Assembly: GCA_903905685.1 (NCBI GenBank)
Contig: CAIVHI010000048.1
Coordinates: 1 to 7,550, forward strand
Reading direction: 5' to 3'
DNA length: 7,550 nt
From: an uncultured Bacteroidota bacterium
GTDB lineage: Bacteria > Bacteroidota > Bacteroidia > Chitinophagales > Chitinophagaceae
Shown: in pieces, positions 1-6,314 of the stretch
Layout: each line of letters opens with the position of its first letter
How positions within the stretch are numbered: the first letter of the stretch is position 1
Notes under the pieces: generated by a model
Told to the model about the DNA's origin: nothing
Seen by the model: the letters and a program-made list of their open reading frames with translations, nothing else
Databases searched by the model: none
Program-made: the position numbers and the translations under genes

Positions 1-333
1 AATCTTAGAAGGAAGGTGAACTGAAATGATTGAAAAAGATGTTTGAAACGGAAATGAAAATTTGTTAATTGACCAAGAATCCCCTCCAAATTCCGAGTCG
101 TGATTCGCAATAAATTTATTGTCAAGGCTTGTGAAAATCTTAAATTTAGGATGGCCTGACTTCAAGCTTGAATAATTTTTATTACTGTGTCCATTTTGTA
201 ACTCGGTTTCTAAAGTACTTGAAGAAACAGTGCATTCTGCTAAAATTAAAATATCTAAGTCCTTGATGTAAGTAAAATCCACAATATCCTTGATGAACGA
301 CTTTTTATTTATATTCCAAAACCCAATTTTCAT
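1..333 (-). CDS. Endonuclease/exonuclease/phosphatase family protein, N-terminal part (cut by left edge)
   Basis: Reading leftward from the ATG at 333 gives 111 open codons with no stop before the window edge. The protein begins MKIGFWNINKK, has DLDILILAEC at about residues 28-37 and ends here with SIISVHLPSK. This is the N-terminal pattern of the EEP (DNase I-like) fold: the Asn in 'FWN.N', the metal-binding Glu in 'ILAE', and the strand with HLPSK that follows the first sheet. Such enzymes cleave phosphodiester bonds in nucleic acids or other phosphoesters using a divalent metal; the substrate cannot be told from this fragment. The catalytic Asp/His residues of the C-terminal half lie outside the window. 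No signal peptide is visible, so it is probably cytoplasmic. No Shine-Dalgarno or exact TAnnTTTG box is seen upstream. The gene is much more AT-rich than the other genes here, which suggests recent transfer (inference). Confidence 0.8.
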   Translation of the reverse strand, partial: MKIGFWNINKKSFIKDIVDFTYIKDLDILILAECTVSSSTLETELQNGHSNKNYSSLKSGHPKFKIFTSLDNKFIANHDSEFGGDSWSINKFSFPFQTSFSIISVHLPSKI

Positions 334-435
334 TATCTTTTTGTTAGAATTATTTTAAGAAACCACTGCCAACAATTATTTCTCATATTATATCTCCAAT
401 ATTTAAATGATCACTCTTCTCCTACGCAAAAATAC

Positions 436-468
436 AAAAAGCCAATCAAATAAATGACTGGCTTTTTT
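436..468 (-). terminator. Rho-independent terminator of the tRNA-Arg gene
   Basis: A 13-bp stem pairs 436-448 with 455-467 around a 6-nt loop. On the minus strand the pairing is complete, with one G-U wobble, and ends in a run of T. On the plus strand the same position is an A-C mismatch. It therefore fits best as the terminator of the leftward tRNA, whose 3' end lies only 8 bases upstream of the stem. The A-tract on the other arm may also let it work for rightward transcripts. Confidence 0.75.
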
Positions 469-474
469 GCGTTG

Positions 475-546
475 TAGTCTCAACGGGAATCGAACCCATA
501 TCAAAAGTTTAGGAAACTTCTATTCTATCCATTGAACTATGAGACC
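475..546 (-). tRNA. tRNA-Arg, anticodon CCT
   Basis: The minus strand folds into a complete 72-nt cloverleaf. The acceptor stem pairs GGTCTCA with TGAGACT (the outermost pair is G-U). The D arm is GTTC/GAAT around an 8-nt loop. The anticodon stem is GAAGT/ACTTT with loop TTCCTAA, so the anticodon is CCT, which reads AGG. A 4-nt variable loop and the T arm (loop TTCGATT) follow. The discriminator base is A. The next bases are CAA, so the CCA end is not encoded and must be added by nucleotidyltransferase. The gene stands alone with its own promoter box and terminator. Its 3' end borders the AT-rich block at the left of the window. Confidence 0.95.
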
Positions 547-566
547 GGTTGCTGGGCAACGAGGTG

Positions 567-574
567 CAAAAGTA
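567..574 (-). promoter_or_regulatory. Bacteroidota -7 box for the tRNA-Arg gene
   Basis: The minus strand reads TACTTTTG, an exact match to the Bacteroidota -7 element TAnnTTTG, 20 nt before the mature 5' end of the tRNA. Transcription would then start about 15 nt upstream of the tRNA, a sensible leader for RNase P removal. No convincing -33 TTTG is seen at the usual spacing. Confidence 0.6.
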
Positions 575-630
575 CGAAAATTCACTGCAATTCTTGGTGG
601 TGGCCGATTCAATCTCGGCTTTTTTCCCAA

Positions 631-1299
631 CTACTTGTAATTTCGCCCTTCCAACATCGGTACAAACTTGAAATCACCAAAGGTTTCGGTTGTTAGCGTT
701 CCGTCTTTTGCCTTCACTATCTTCAGCATTTTCTGGTTCAATTCATCGCCAACCGGTATTACCAAGATGCCCCCGGGCTTCAATTGCTCCACCAGCTTGG
801 GCGGAATAATGGTGGCCCCGCAGGTAACGATGATTTTATCGAACGGTCCGTAGGATGGCAGCCCCAAAAAGCCATCCCCAAAAAAACGCTTGATATTCAG
901 GAATTTCTTGACGTAAAAAAACGTGCCTGCCAAGTCGTACAGTTCCCGCTGCCGTTCTATGGTGTACAGCTGTATCCCCATTTGAGCCAAAACACAGGCT
1001 TGGTACGTGCTACCCGTGCCTACTTCAAGTACCTTATCGAATTTCTTGATTTCCAACAACTGTGTTTGCAATGCTACTGTAAACGGATGCGATATGGTTT
1101 GGTTTTCAGATATTGTAAACGGGCGGTCTTTATATGCATACTGCTCGAAAGCGGGGTCTAGGAAGAAATGCCTGGGTACGGCTCCCATGGCATCCAATAC
1201 CTTTTTATCGGTAATGCCCTTTTCTTCCAGCAACTTTAAGAGCTGCCGGCGTAAACCCTTGTGTAAGTAGGTGTCTTCCCGCGGTATTTTATTGAGCAT
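631..1299 (-). CDS. pcm: Protein-L-isoaspartate O-methyltransferase
   Basis: The enzyme transfers a methyl group from S-adenosylmethionine to the side-chain carboxyl of L-isoaspartyl residues, starting repair of aged proteins in the cytoplasm. From the chosen start the protein is 222 residues, the usual length. Visible motifs are EDTYLHKGLR at the N-terminus, VPRHFF near residues 41-46, QTISHP at 67-72 (the PCMT-specific substrate region), SAM motif I VLEVGTGSTYQA at 90-101, FDKIIVTCGA at 153-162 and LKPGG at 173-177. Motif I has Thr where E. coli Pcm has Gly (GTGSGYQ). The frame stays open to an ATG at 1326, but the start at 1299 is preferred. Homology begins right after it, and a TAnnTTTG box at 1304-1311 would otherwise lie inside the gene. 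It is divergent from the M43 peptidase gene. Confidence 0.93.
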   Translation of the reverse strand: MLNKIPREDTYLHKGLRRQLLKLLEEKGITDKKVLDAMGAVPRHFFLDPAFEQYAYKDRPFTISENQTISHPFTVALQTQLLEIKKFDKVLEVGTGSTYQACVLAQMGIQLYTIERQRELYDLAGTFFYVKKFLNIKRFFGDGFLGLPSYGPFDKIIVTCGATIIPPKLVEQLKPGGILVIPVGDELNQKMLKIVKAKDGTLTTETFGDFKFVPMLEGRNYK

Positions 1300-1303
1300 A
1301 CGG

Positions 1304-1311
1304 CAAAAATA
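1304..1311 (-). promoter_or_regulatory. -7 promoter box of pcm, only 4 nt from the ATG
   Basis: The minus strand reads TATTTTTG (TAnnTTTG consensus) followed by CCGT and the pcm ATG at 1299. With a start point 4-6 nt after the box, transcription would begin at or next to the ATG, predicting a leaderless mRNA. A TTG 16 nt upstream of the box is a possible but off-spacing -33 element. The box also decides the pcm start codon. Confidence 0.5.
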
Positions 1312-1387
1312 AGGCAAGACGGCCAAGCAAGGCTAGCTAATTGCGATGCACAAAATCAAGGTCAACTGCCGTCCGTTGATTTTTTCC

Positions 1388-1395
1388 TACCTTTG
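1388..1395 (+). promoter_or_regulatory. -7 promoter box of the M43 peptidase gene
   Basis: TACCTTTG matches TAnnTTTG and lies 24 nt before the ATG at 1420, giving a leader of about 20 nt. No good TTTG is seen at the -33 position. The box overlaps the TTG at 1393, the first possible in-frame start, which argues that this TTG is not the real start. Confidence 0.5.
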
Positions 1396-1419
1396 ATTAT
1401 CCTACGTTCACGCTACCAA

Positions 1420-2805
1420 ATGAAAGCCATTTCATCGATATTCGTTTTACTCCTACTGGCTTATTGCGATGTAGTATGGAGTCAGCGCAGGTGTGGCATA
1501 GACGAATTGAAAGCCACATTGATGGCTAAAGACTCAGGATTTGCAACCCGATTTGACGCAGAACGGCGGCAAATGGAAGATTTAGCACTTTTTGCGGTAG
1601 CAAAACCTACTCATGCTGCTGTGGCCGAGATCTCGATTCCGGTAGTATTCCACATTGTGGTGAACCAAGCCCAGTTTATAGAGATGGGCGGCAACTACGG
1701 CATCATCCGTCGCTGTGACTCCCAAATTGCGGTATTGAACCGCGACTTCAATGGTGCAAACCCCGACACTGCCCTCATTCCAAGTTTATGGAAGCCTTTG
1801 TTTGCGAATGTGGGCATTCACTTTGCACTTGCACATAACAATCCAATTGGTCGGCCCACACCTGGATACGACATCCGTATAGTCCCAAACGAGGGATTCT
1901 TTGAAGGCGACAGCTCATTTCATGTGGCCAAGTCTACTGAATTGGGTGGGCTGGATGGATGGGACGCGACCAAGTATTGCAATGTTTGGTGTATCAACAT
2001 GTATAGCAATGGCGGCAACTCATTGCTGGGCATTACGGTTCCCAGGTCATTCGCGTATTCTTCGGGGCCATTAGGGAACAGCGACGTTGGCATCTGCATA
2101 TTGTATGACCTTCTGGGCACGCGCTCCTCGCCTGCAGATTCCTTTCCCCATAATGTCCACACCCGCAACTATTTCGATTTAGGACGCACCCTCACTCACG
2201 AAATGGGGCATTTCTTCGAAATTTGGCACGTATGGGGCGACGACGGCACCGCTTGCCCGTGGTCAGGAGGCAATTCCGTTCTGCCCGACCTTCCTCCGCA
2301 GGGAGGCTCCACGGAAGGGAATCCGGATTATTCCATTCCGGGAGGAACCATACATGATAATTGTGCCGATTCGTTCGGCACTGCCGTCCAACCCATTGGT
2401 ACAGCGTGCTTGGACTATCTCGACTATACCGACGACCAGGGCATGCACATGTTCACCAAAGATCAAGCCGCAATTATGATTGCCCAAGTAAGCAGTCCGT
2501 CAGGAGAAAGTTATTCGCTTACCCAACATCCCGATGTATTGCAATGGCCTTCCGGTGCTCCCGAACCTGTACTCCTTTTTCCGAACCCTACGACGGGAAT
2601 AGTTGGGGTTTCTTACGCCGCCGACCTCACCGGCTTGAACGAAATTACCGTGACCGACCTTTTCGGACGAATCGTAAAGACCTTCACCCCGCAAGTGCAG
2701 TCGGGATATTGTACAGTAGACCTGCGCCCGTTGCCAAACGGCATCTATTTGTTCAAGGTTGTTTTCAATGGCCAGTCTATGGTGCAACAGGTAGCATTAT
2801 ACTGA
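1420..2805 (+). CDS. Secreted M43-family (cytophagalysin/pappalysin-like) zinc metallopeptidase with T9SS C-terminal sorting domain
   Basis: The 461-residue protein starts with a Sec signal peptide (MKAISSIFVLLLLAYCDVVWSQ, cleavage near 21-22). Then comes a M43-type N-terminal region with 'IPVVFHIVV' and 'CDSQIAVLNRDFNG', and the zinc site HEMGHFFEIWH with H260, E261, H264 and H270. WGDDG and paired cysteines (ACPW, HDNC, TAC) follow. LDYLDYTDD with MHMFTKDQ at about 331-348 corresponds to the Met-turn region. The C-terminus, from about residue 380 ('LLFPNPTTG' to the end), is a type A T9SS sorting domain: 'ITVTDLFGRIVKTF' and 'LPNGIYLFKV'. The protein should thus cross the outer membrane by T9SS and be released or anchored at the surface. 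Two positions differ from the generic metzincin pattern (Glu267 for Gly, Leu334 for the Met-turn Met). The substrate is unknown. The ATG at 1420 was chosen because it begins a clean signal peptide; a TTG at 1393 is in frame upstream. Confidence 0.9.
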   Translation: MKAISSIFVLLLLAYCDVVWSQRRCGIDELKATLMAKDSGFATRFDAERRQMEDLALFAVAKPTHAAVAEISIPVVFHIVVNQAQFIEMGGNYGIIRRCDSQIAVLNRDFNGANPDTALIPSLWKPLFANVGIHFALAHNNPIGRPTPGYDIRIVPNEGFFEGDSSFHVAKSTELGGLDGWDATKYCNVWCINMYSNGGNSLLGITVPRSFAYSSGPLGNSDVGICILYDLLGTRSSPADSFPHNVHTRNYFDLGRTLTHEMGHFFEIWHVWGDDGTACPWSGGNSVLPDLPPQGGSTEGNPDYSIPGGTIHDNCADSFGTAVQPIGTACLDYLDYTDDQGMHMFTKDQAAIMIAQVSSPSGESYSLTQHPDVLQWPSGAPEPVLLFPNPTTGIVGVSYAADLTGLNEITVTDLFGRIVKTFTPQVQSGYCTVDLRPLPNGIYLFKVVFNGQSMVQQVALY

Positions 2806-2847
2806 CCGGCGGCCAAGTTTCTTCAATCATCTACCAATTATAATATC

Positions 2848-3474
2848 ATGGCGGAATTCGATAACTCAACAGCCCACTATTATGCAAGCCTTTCGGCAGA
2901 CCCCATACTTGCTGCAATAATGGCGCATGTTGAGCCCTACCAATTGGTTCGCCATAATAATGTGGTGCTTCGGCTTTGTGCATCCATAATGAGCCAGCAA
3001 CTTTCTACTAAAGTGGCAGCCGTGATTTTTAAAAGGTTCCTACACCTTTATGGGGACAAAGAACCCGGTGCGGTAGAGATTGCCGCTACTGCACCGGAAA
3101 CGTTGCGGAGCATTGGGCTATCGAATGCTAAAGTGGCCTATGTGCAAAATGTAGCGCGTTTCTTCATAGACAATCAACTCGACGACAGTATTTTCGAAAG
3201 CATGGCCAATGAACAGGTAGTGACGCTGCTCACCCAAATCAAGGGTGTTGGGAAATGGACCGTGGAAATGCTGTTGATGTTCACCTTGGGACGTGAGGAT
3301 GTATTTGCGGTTGACGACTTGGGCATCAGGCAGTCTATGACGCGCCATTATGGTTTGGATGGCTTGAGCAAAAAAGCAACCGAGTTCGCCATGCTGGAGA
3401 TTTCGAAAAAATGGACGCCTTATCGAACTTATGCCTGTTTTTTCCTCTGGAAATCGAAAGATGCAGGGAAGTAA
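2848..3474 (+). CDS. DNA-3-methyladenine glycosylase II family protein (AlkA-like, HhH-GPD)
   Basis: This is a base-excision repair enzyme that removes alkylated purines such as 3-methyladenine from DNA. The 208 residues cover the HhH-GPD glycosylase core. 'ASIMSQQLSTKVA' near 46-58 is the characteristic N-terminal core helix. The helix-hairpin-helix is at about 128-143 (QIKGVGKWTVEM), with Trp137 after the GVGK hairpin. Asp157 in FAVDDLGIRQ is the expected catalytic aspartate. 'WTPYRTYACFFLW' is the closing helix typical of AlkA/MAG proteins. It is shorter than E. coli AlkA (282 residues) because it lacks the N-terminal TBP-like domain. No C-terminal iron-sulfur cysteine cluster is present, unlike MutY/Nth. 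It starts 42 bp after the M43 gene, with no exact promoter box or Shine-Dalgarno seen, so co-transcription is possible. Confidence 0.92.
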   Translation: MAEFDNSTAHYYASLSADPILAAIMAHVEPYQLVRHNNVVLRLCASIMSQQLSTKVAAVIFKRFLHLYGDKEPGAVEIAATAPETLRSIGLSNAKVAYVQNVARFFIDNQLDDSIFESMANEQVVTLLTQIKGVGKWTVEMLLMFTLGREDVFAVDDLGIRQSMTRHYGLDGLSKKATEFAMLEISKKWTPYRTYACFFLWKSKDAGK

Positions 3475-3510
3475 GGCCGGCATTACCCTTTTTTAAGGAA
3501 TTTTACAGCC

Positions 3511-4155
3511 TTGCAGAGCAAAAACCATTATGACGTTTTAGGGGTGGGTATCCATGCCACGGCGGCCGAGATTAAGAAGGCCTACCGGCGGCTGGCGTTG
3601 CTCAACCATCCCGATACTGCCGGTACGGCGAGCTCTGCAACAGTGCGTTTTTTGGAGATTGCGGAGGCGCACCGGGTACTCACCAATCCTTATGAGCGGC
3701 GGATATACGACCAATCCCAATTGACAAGATCCTACTACGAACCCGAACCGCCTGCCACGCCGGAGCGACTCCTGGATATTTGCAAAGACCTGAACAAGAG
3801 CCTCCGGAATATGACAAAGCAAATGGTGGTGGCTGAACGGCTGGAAGCATTCATATTGTTGATATTGAATGAGGAACATGTAGAAATCCTTCAAAAATCG
3901 GGAGACGTGGCTGTGAAGGATGCGCTGGTTGCCGAAATTTTAACCGCTACCAACCACCTTGATGCCGAGCGCATTGGCGAAATCAATCGACGCCTGCACA
4001 TGCTCTGTCCCGAAAACCCCGAGTTAATACGCTCTATTTCTCAGGCGCATGCCAAACACGTTGCCGCCATGCGCCGCCGGAAATGGACTCCCATCGCGGC
4101 AATCGTGGTTACAATTGTTCTATGCGCGTTTATTTATTGGTATGGTCGTGCCTAA
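3511..4155 (+). CDS. Tail-anchored J-domain (DnaJ-like) protein
   Basis: The N-terminal 60-65 residues form a J domain: HYDVLGV, 'IKKAYRRLAL', the Hsp70-activating HPD tripeptide at residues 33-35, and 'RVLTNPYERRIYDQS'. It should stimulate the ATPase of DnaK. There is no Gly/Phe region, zinc finger or DnaJ substrate-binding domain. The middle (about 75-185) is hydrophilic and probably helical, with no family I recognise. The last 23 residues, after MRRRKW, form one hydrophobic segment (PIAAIVVTIVLCAFIYWYG), so the protein is probably tail-anchored in the inner membrane with the J domain in the cytoplasm. The start is TTG: the frame is closed by the alkA-like stop at 3472 and has no ATG before the J domain. 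AAGGA at 3495-3499 is a possible ribosome binding site. The gap to the alkA-like gene is 36 bp, in the same frame. Confidence 0.85.
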   Translation: MQSKNHYDVLGVGIHATAAEIKKAYRRLALLNHPDTAGTASSATVRFLEIAEAHRVLTNPYERRIYDQSQLTRSYYEPEPPATPERLLDICKDLNKSLRNMTKQMVVAERLEAFILLILNEEHVEILQKSGDVAVKDALVAEILTATNHLDAERIGEINRRLHMLCPENPELIRSISQAHAKHVAAMRRRKWTPIAAIVVTIVLCAFIYWYGRA

Positions 4156-4652
4156 TGTGGAAATTCCAGTTCAACCTTCAATTGCTCTATGACGTTGAAA
4201 ATGATGGGGCACCTGCCATAGTGCAGCATAGTACCGGATAACCGCCTTAGAAAGCCATCCTTATGGAGGTGCGGAAATTCGCGGCAATCAGTAAATCGTG
4301 CCTCATAAATGGTGCACTTGTTAGCTTCAAAAAAGTGGCATGGCAATGCATTTACAAATTCGGAACCTTGCAGGCTGGTTTCGATATACCGGTCTCGAAA
4401 AGCAACTTCGTTGGCACCCAATATAGAGCAACACCGCTCAACATCTCCAGGACTTACGTTGATAATGAGCGTTCTGCAACAGTTGCCGCAAGCTGTACAA
4501 TCAATCTGTTCGGTGACCCGATGGTTGATTTCATGAACTTTTGCATCCAAATCAGCAAAATCGCCGGCTTCCAGAAACGCCAAGAATCCATCATTCTCCC
4601 CCACCCGCTCATCGGCAAGGCGGGCTATCTCTGCAAGATTGGTAGTAGACAT
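4152..4652 (-). CDS. YkgJ-family cysteine cluster protein (putative Zn/Fe-S binding)
   Basis: The 166-residue protein carries CTACGNCC (C52, C55, C58, C59), followed by C105, C113 and C123 in 'PCHFF...KCTIYEARFTDCREFP', and C148. This CxxCxxCC plus 'C.IY..RP..CR.FP' layout is that of the YkgJ/UPF0153 family, thought to bind an iron-sulfur cluster or zinc; its biochemical role is not established. The usual Pro of 'RP..CR' is Phe120 here. An extra Cys pair (C74, C75) lies between the clusters. There is no signal peptide, so it is probably cytoplasmic. It converges on the J-domain gene, and the stop codons share bases (4-bp overlap). A TAnnTTTG box ends 5 nt before its ATG. Confidence 0.88.
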   Translation of the reverse strand: MSTTNLAEIARLADERVGENDGFLAFLEAGDFADLDAKVHEINHRVTEQIDCTACGNCCRTLIINVSPGDVERCCSILGANEVAFRDRYIETSLQGSEFVNALPCHFFEANKCTIYEARFTDCREFPHLHKDGFLRRLSGTMLHYGRCPIIFNVIEQLKVELEFPH

Positions 4653-4657
4653 CTGCT

Positions 4658-4665
4658 CAAAGATA
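4658..4665 (-). promoter_or_regulatory. -7 promoter box of the YkgJ-family gene, 5 nt from the ATG
   Basis: The minus strand reads TATCTTTG followed by AGCAG and the ATG at 4652. The spacing predicts transcription starting at or within a base or two of the start codon, so the mRNA is probably leaderless. No clear -33 TTTG is visible. Confidence 0.5.
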
Positions 4666-4840
4666 GCTATTGAACGTTATTTCCGTCGAGGTACCGCTGT
4701 TCTGCACACCGTTCTGTTATGGCTACGCGTTTACAATAGCGTGTCGCGCTTTCGAAATTATAAGTATTCCTAAACACTTTCCGGCACGGAATTTACCGAT
4801 ATTTACACAAGGGCACGGCAGATGGTGCTAAGAATTCCCC
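4666..4840. other. Divergent intergenic region between the YkgJ-family and DUF4294 genes
   Basis: I see no open reading frame, RNA gene or strong hairpin in these 175 bases. The plus strand has no exact TAnnTTTG, so the promoter of the DUF4294 gene is not identified. An AT-rich stretch near 4756-4775 and TATTTACA near 4799-4806 are only weak candidates. Confidence 0.4.
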
Positions 4841-5491
4841 ATGACGAAGCGTGGACTACATATCGTATTTTTGGGGTGCTGTCTGGCAGGTATACGGGCT
4901 GTAGCGCAAGTGCCGGCATCCCAAAACGATACCATTCGTCTGGGTGCCGTTGAAGAACAAGGTAAAATTTACCCGATGATTTTCTTGCCCGAATTTGAAA
5001 TCACCGGCAAGGCGCTCAACGACGAGGAAGTGAGACGCGAGGCCAAACTCAAAAACGACATCTTCACCGTGTACCCGTATGCCATTGCTGCGGCCGAGGT
5101 GTTGAAAAACGTGAAGGGTGACCTCGAAAAGATGGACAGCCGCCACGACCGCAAAAAATACCTCAAAAACATTGATGACCAGCTAGACAAGACGTTCAAG
5201 CAACCGCTGAAGCAACTCACCATAGACCAAGGCCACATCCTCATAAAGCTAGTGGACCGCCAAACCGGACGCAGTTGTTTCGACATCGTTCGCGAACTCA
5301 AGAGCGGCTTTGCCGCAGTGATGTGGCAGTCGGTTGGGGTGTTCTTCAACAACAACATCCGCAAACCCTACGACCCCACCGGCGACGATAAAGACATGGA
5401 GCGGCTGGTGCGCGAGATAGAGACGTCGAGCCTGTATAGATACGAGGTGTACCAACAAAACCTGCTATTGGGCAAAGTCAAAAAGAAGTGA
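4841..5491 (+). CDS. DUF4294 domain-containing exported protein
   Basis: The 216-residue protein begins with a Sec signal peptide (hydrophobic stretch at about 7-20, cleavage near 'AVAQ' at 20-23). The DUF4294 core follows. It has 'YPMIFLPEFEITGK' near 44-57, a conserved 'VYPYA..AAEVLKN' helix near 78-90, a charged segment, 'TIDQGHILIKLVDRQTGRSCFDIVRELKSG' near 127-156, and 'FFNNNIRKPYDPTGDD..ME' near 168-187. The lysine-rich C-terminus matches the family's style. DUF4294 is a Bacteroidota family without an assigned function; the signal peptide places it in the periplasm or at the outer membrane. A Cys pair at 13-14 lies too early and lacks a good lipobox, so lipidation is unlikely. Its last 14 bp overlap the convergent DUF5683 gene. 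Confidence 0.85.
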   Translation: MTKRGLHIVFLGCCLAGIRAVAQVPASQNDTIRLGAVEEQGKIYPMIFLPEFEITGKALNDEEVRREAKLKNDIFTVYPYAIAAAEVLKNVKGDLEKMDSRHDRKKYLKNIDDQLDKTFKQPLKQLTIDQGHILIKLVDRQTGRSCFDIVRELKSGFAAVMWQSVGVFFNNNIRKPYDPTGDDKDMERLVREIETSSLYRYEVYQQNLLLGKVKKK

Positions 5492-6158
5492 AACTACGAT
5501 TTGGATATTTTAGGGCAAATGCCAATCCTACTCCCATGTACCCGGGTGCGGCAACAGGTGTGAAGCGTAATGAGATGTCTCTCGACACATCGAAATTCTT
5601 AAGGTGTGCCCCCGAAACCGCATCCATAATTTGAAGCCCAAAGCCAACTACCGAGTATAACACGGTCATATCCAGATACTTACTGTAATCGGCCTGCAAC
5701 TGCTGCAATTGTGCCTCGGAGTAGATGCCCGTATATGCATCTTGATAATTGGGGTTGGAGATGCGCGCTATATATGCCTTGCGATACCATTGGTAATTAT
5801 CATAATTCGTAATGAAAAAGTAGCCTGCAATGCCGAATGCGGTATAGATAACGGGTATCTTCCAATACTGGCGGTTGTAAGCCTGTCCCAGCCCGGGACA
5901 AATGGCCGAGTACAAACCTGCACGCTTGGGGTCGGGCTGGAAAGGCAACACCTTGGCCGGTACGGAATCGGCAACGGCATTTTGCCGGGCCACCGAATCC
6001 TTCCAATTCCTCCCTACAGGCGCAACGGCATAATGGGTGGTGTCGCCCACCCCATCCGACATCCACGGCTTGGATTGCTGCGCCGCTACGGGGCCCGTAA
6101 TAGCCAATATGCAGCACAACTGCAAGCAAAACAATGGGACGCAGACGTTTAACTTCAA
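5478..6158 (-). CDS. DUF5683 domain-containing membrane protein
   Basis: From a TTG start at 6158 the protein has 226 residues. A signal peptide or N-terminal hydrophobic segment (residues 1-26, ending 'GPVAAQQ') leads into a linker. The DUF5683 signature follows: 'PDPKRAGLYSAICPGLGQ' at about 75-92 and 'YNRQYWKIP' at 94-102. There is a hydrophobic segment at about 102-117 and a second at about 164-184 ('MTVLYSVVGFGLQIMDA'). The family is common in Bacteroidota, has no known function and is probably in the cell envelope. The frame is open back to an ATG at 6344, but that start overlaps the divergent ABC gene, puts a poorly protein-like stretch before the signal peptide, and leaves a TAnnTTTG box inside the gene. 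Reading the TTG as the start gives MKLNVCVPLFCLQLC. The 3' end overlaps the DUF4294 gene by 14 bp. Confidence 0.83.
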   Translation of the reverse strand: MKLNVCVPLFCLQLCCILAITGPVAAQQSKPWMSDGVGDTTHYAVAPVGRNWKDSVARQNAVADSVPAKVLPFQPDPKRAGLYSAICPGLGQAYNRQYWKIPVIYTAFGIAGYFFITNYDNYQWYRKAYIARISNPNYQDAYTGIYSEAQLQQLQADYSKYLDMTVLYSVVGFGLQIMDAVSGAHLKNFDVSRDISLRFTPVAAPGYMGVGLAFALKYPNRSFTSF

Positions 6159-6179
6159 CGATTGGAAATTATGGTGCCG

Positions 6180-6187
6180 CAAAAATA
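6180..6187 (-). promoter_or_regulatory. -7 promoter box of the DUF5683 gene
   Basis: The minus strand reads TATTTTTG (TAnnTTTG), 21 nt before the proposed TTG start at 6158. This gives a leader of about 16 nt and supports the short form of the protein over the ATG at 6344. Confidence 0.45.
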
Positions 6188-6314
6188 TCGATTTACCGCG
6201 ACAGAACGGTTGCGGGTTTGGCAGCCGTGCAAATGCTGCTTTTTTCCGACCCTTCGGAAATAGCCTATAGACAATAATAATCGTGTAGATACATGCATAC
6301 CCGGCCGTTCCCGT

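Noticed and set aside
334..435. A small gene or RNA in the AT-rich gap between the EEP gene and the tRNA terminator
   Set aside because: I saw no open frame of useful length and no convincing fold; it is most likely the EEP upstream region.
784..1161. Open frames on the plus strand across pcm, and similar frames antisense to the M43, alkA-like, J-domain, YkgJ and DUF genes
   Set aside because: Each lies inside a gene with clear family motifs on the other strand or frame. Their translations show no recognisable domains, so they are shadows.
1300..1326. Extended pcm start at ATG 1326
   Set aside because: The nine extra residues are not typical of the family, and a TAnnTTTG box falls inside the extension.
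2361..2843. A 160-codon plus-strand frame overlapping the end of the M43 gene
   Set aside because: It overlaps the Met-turn region and T9SS domain of the real gene, and its translation is rich in Arg/Cys/Ser with no motif.
3471..3494. Possible terminator between the alkA-like and J-domain genes (GTAA...TTAC then six T)
   Set aside because: The arms enclose a GCCGGC palindrome with a mismatch and a very small loop, so the stem is weak. I would not call a terminator.
4865..4885. Lipoprotein signal in the DUF4294 protein (Cys pair at residues 13-14)
   Set aside because: The Cys residues come too early in the hydrophobic stretch and the preceding residues do not form a good lipobox; an ordinary signal peptidase I site near residue 23 fits better.
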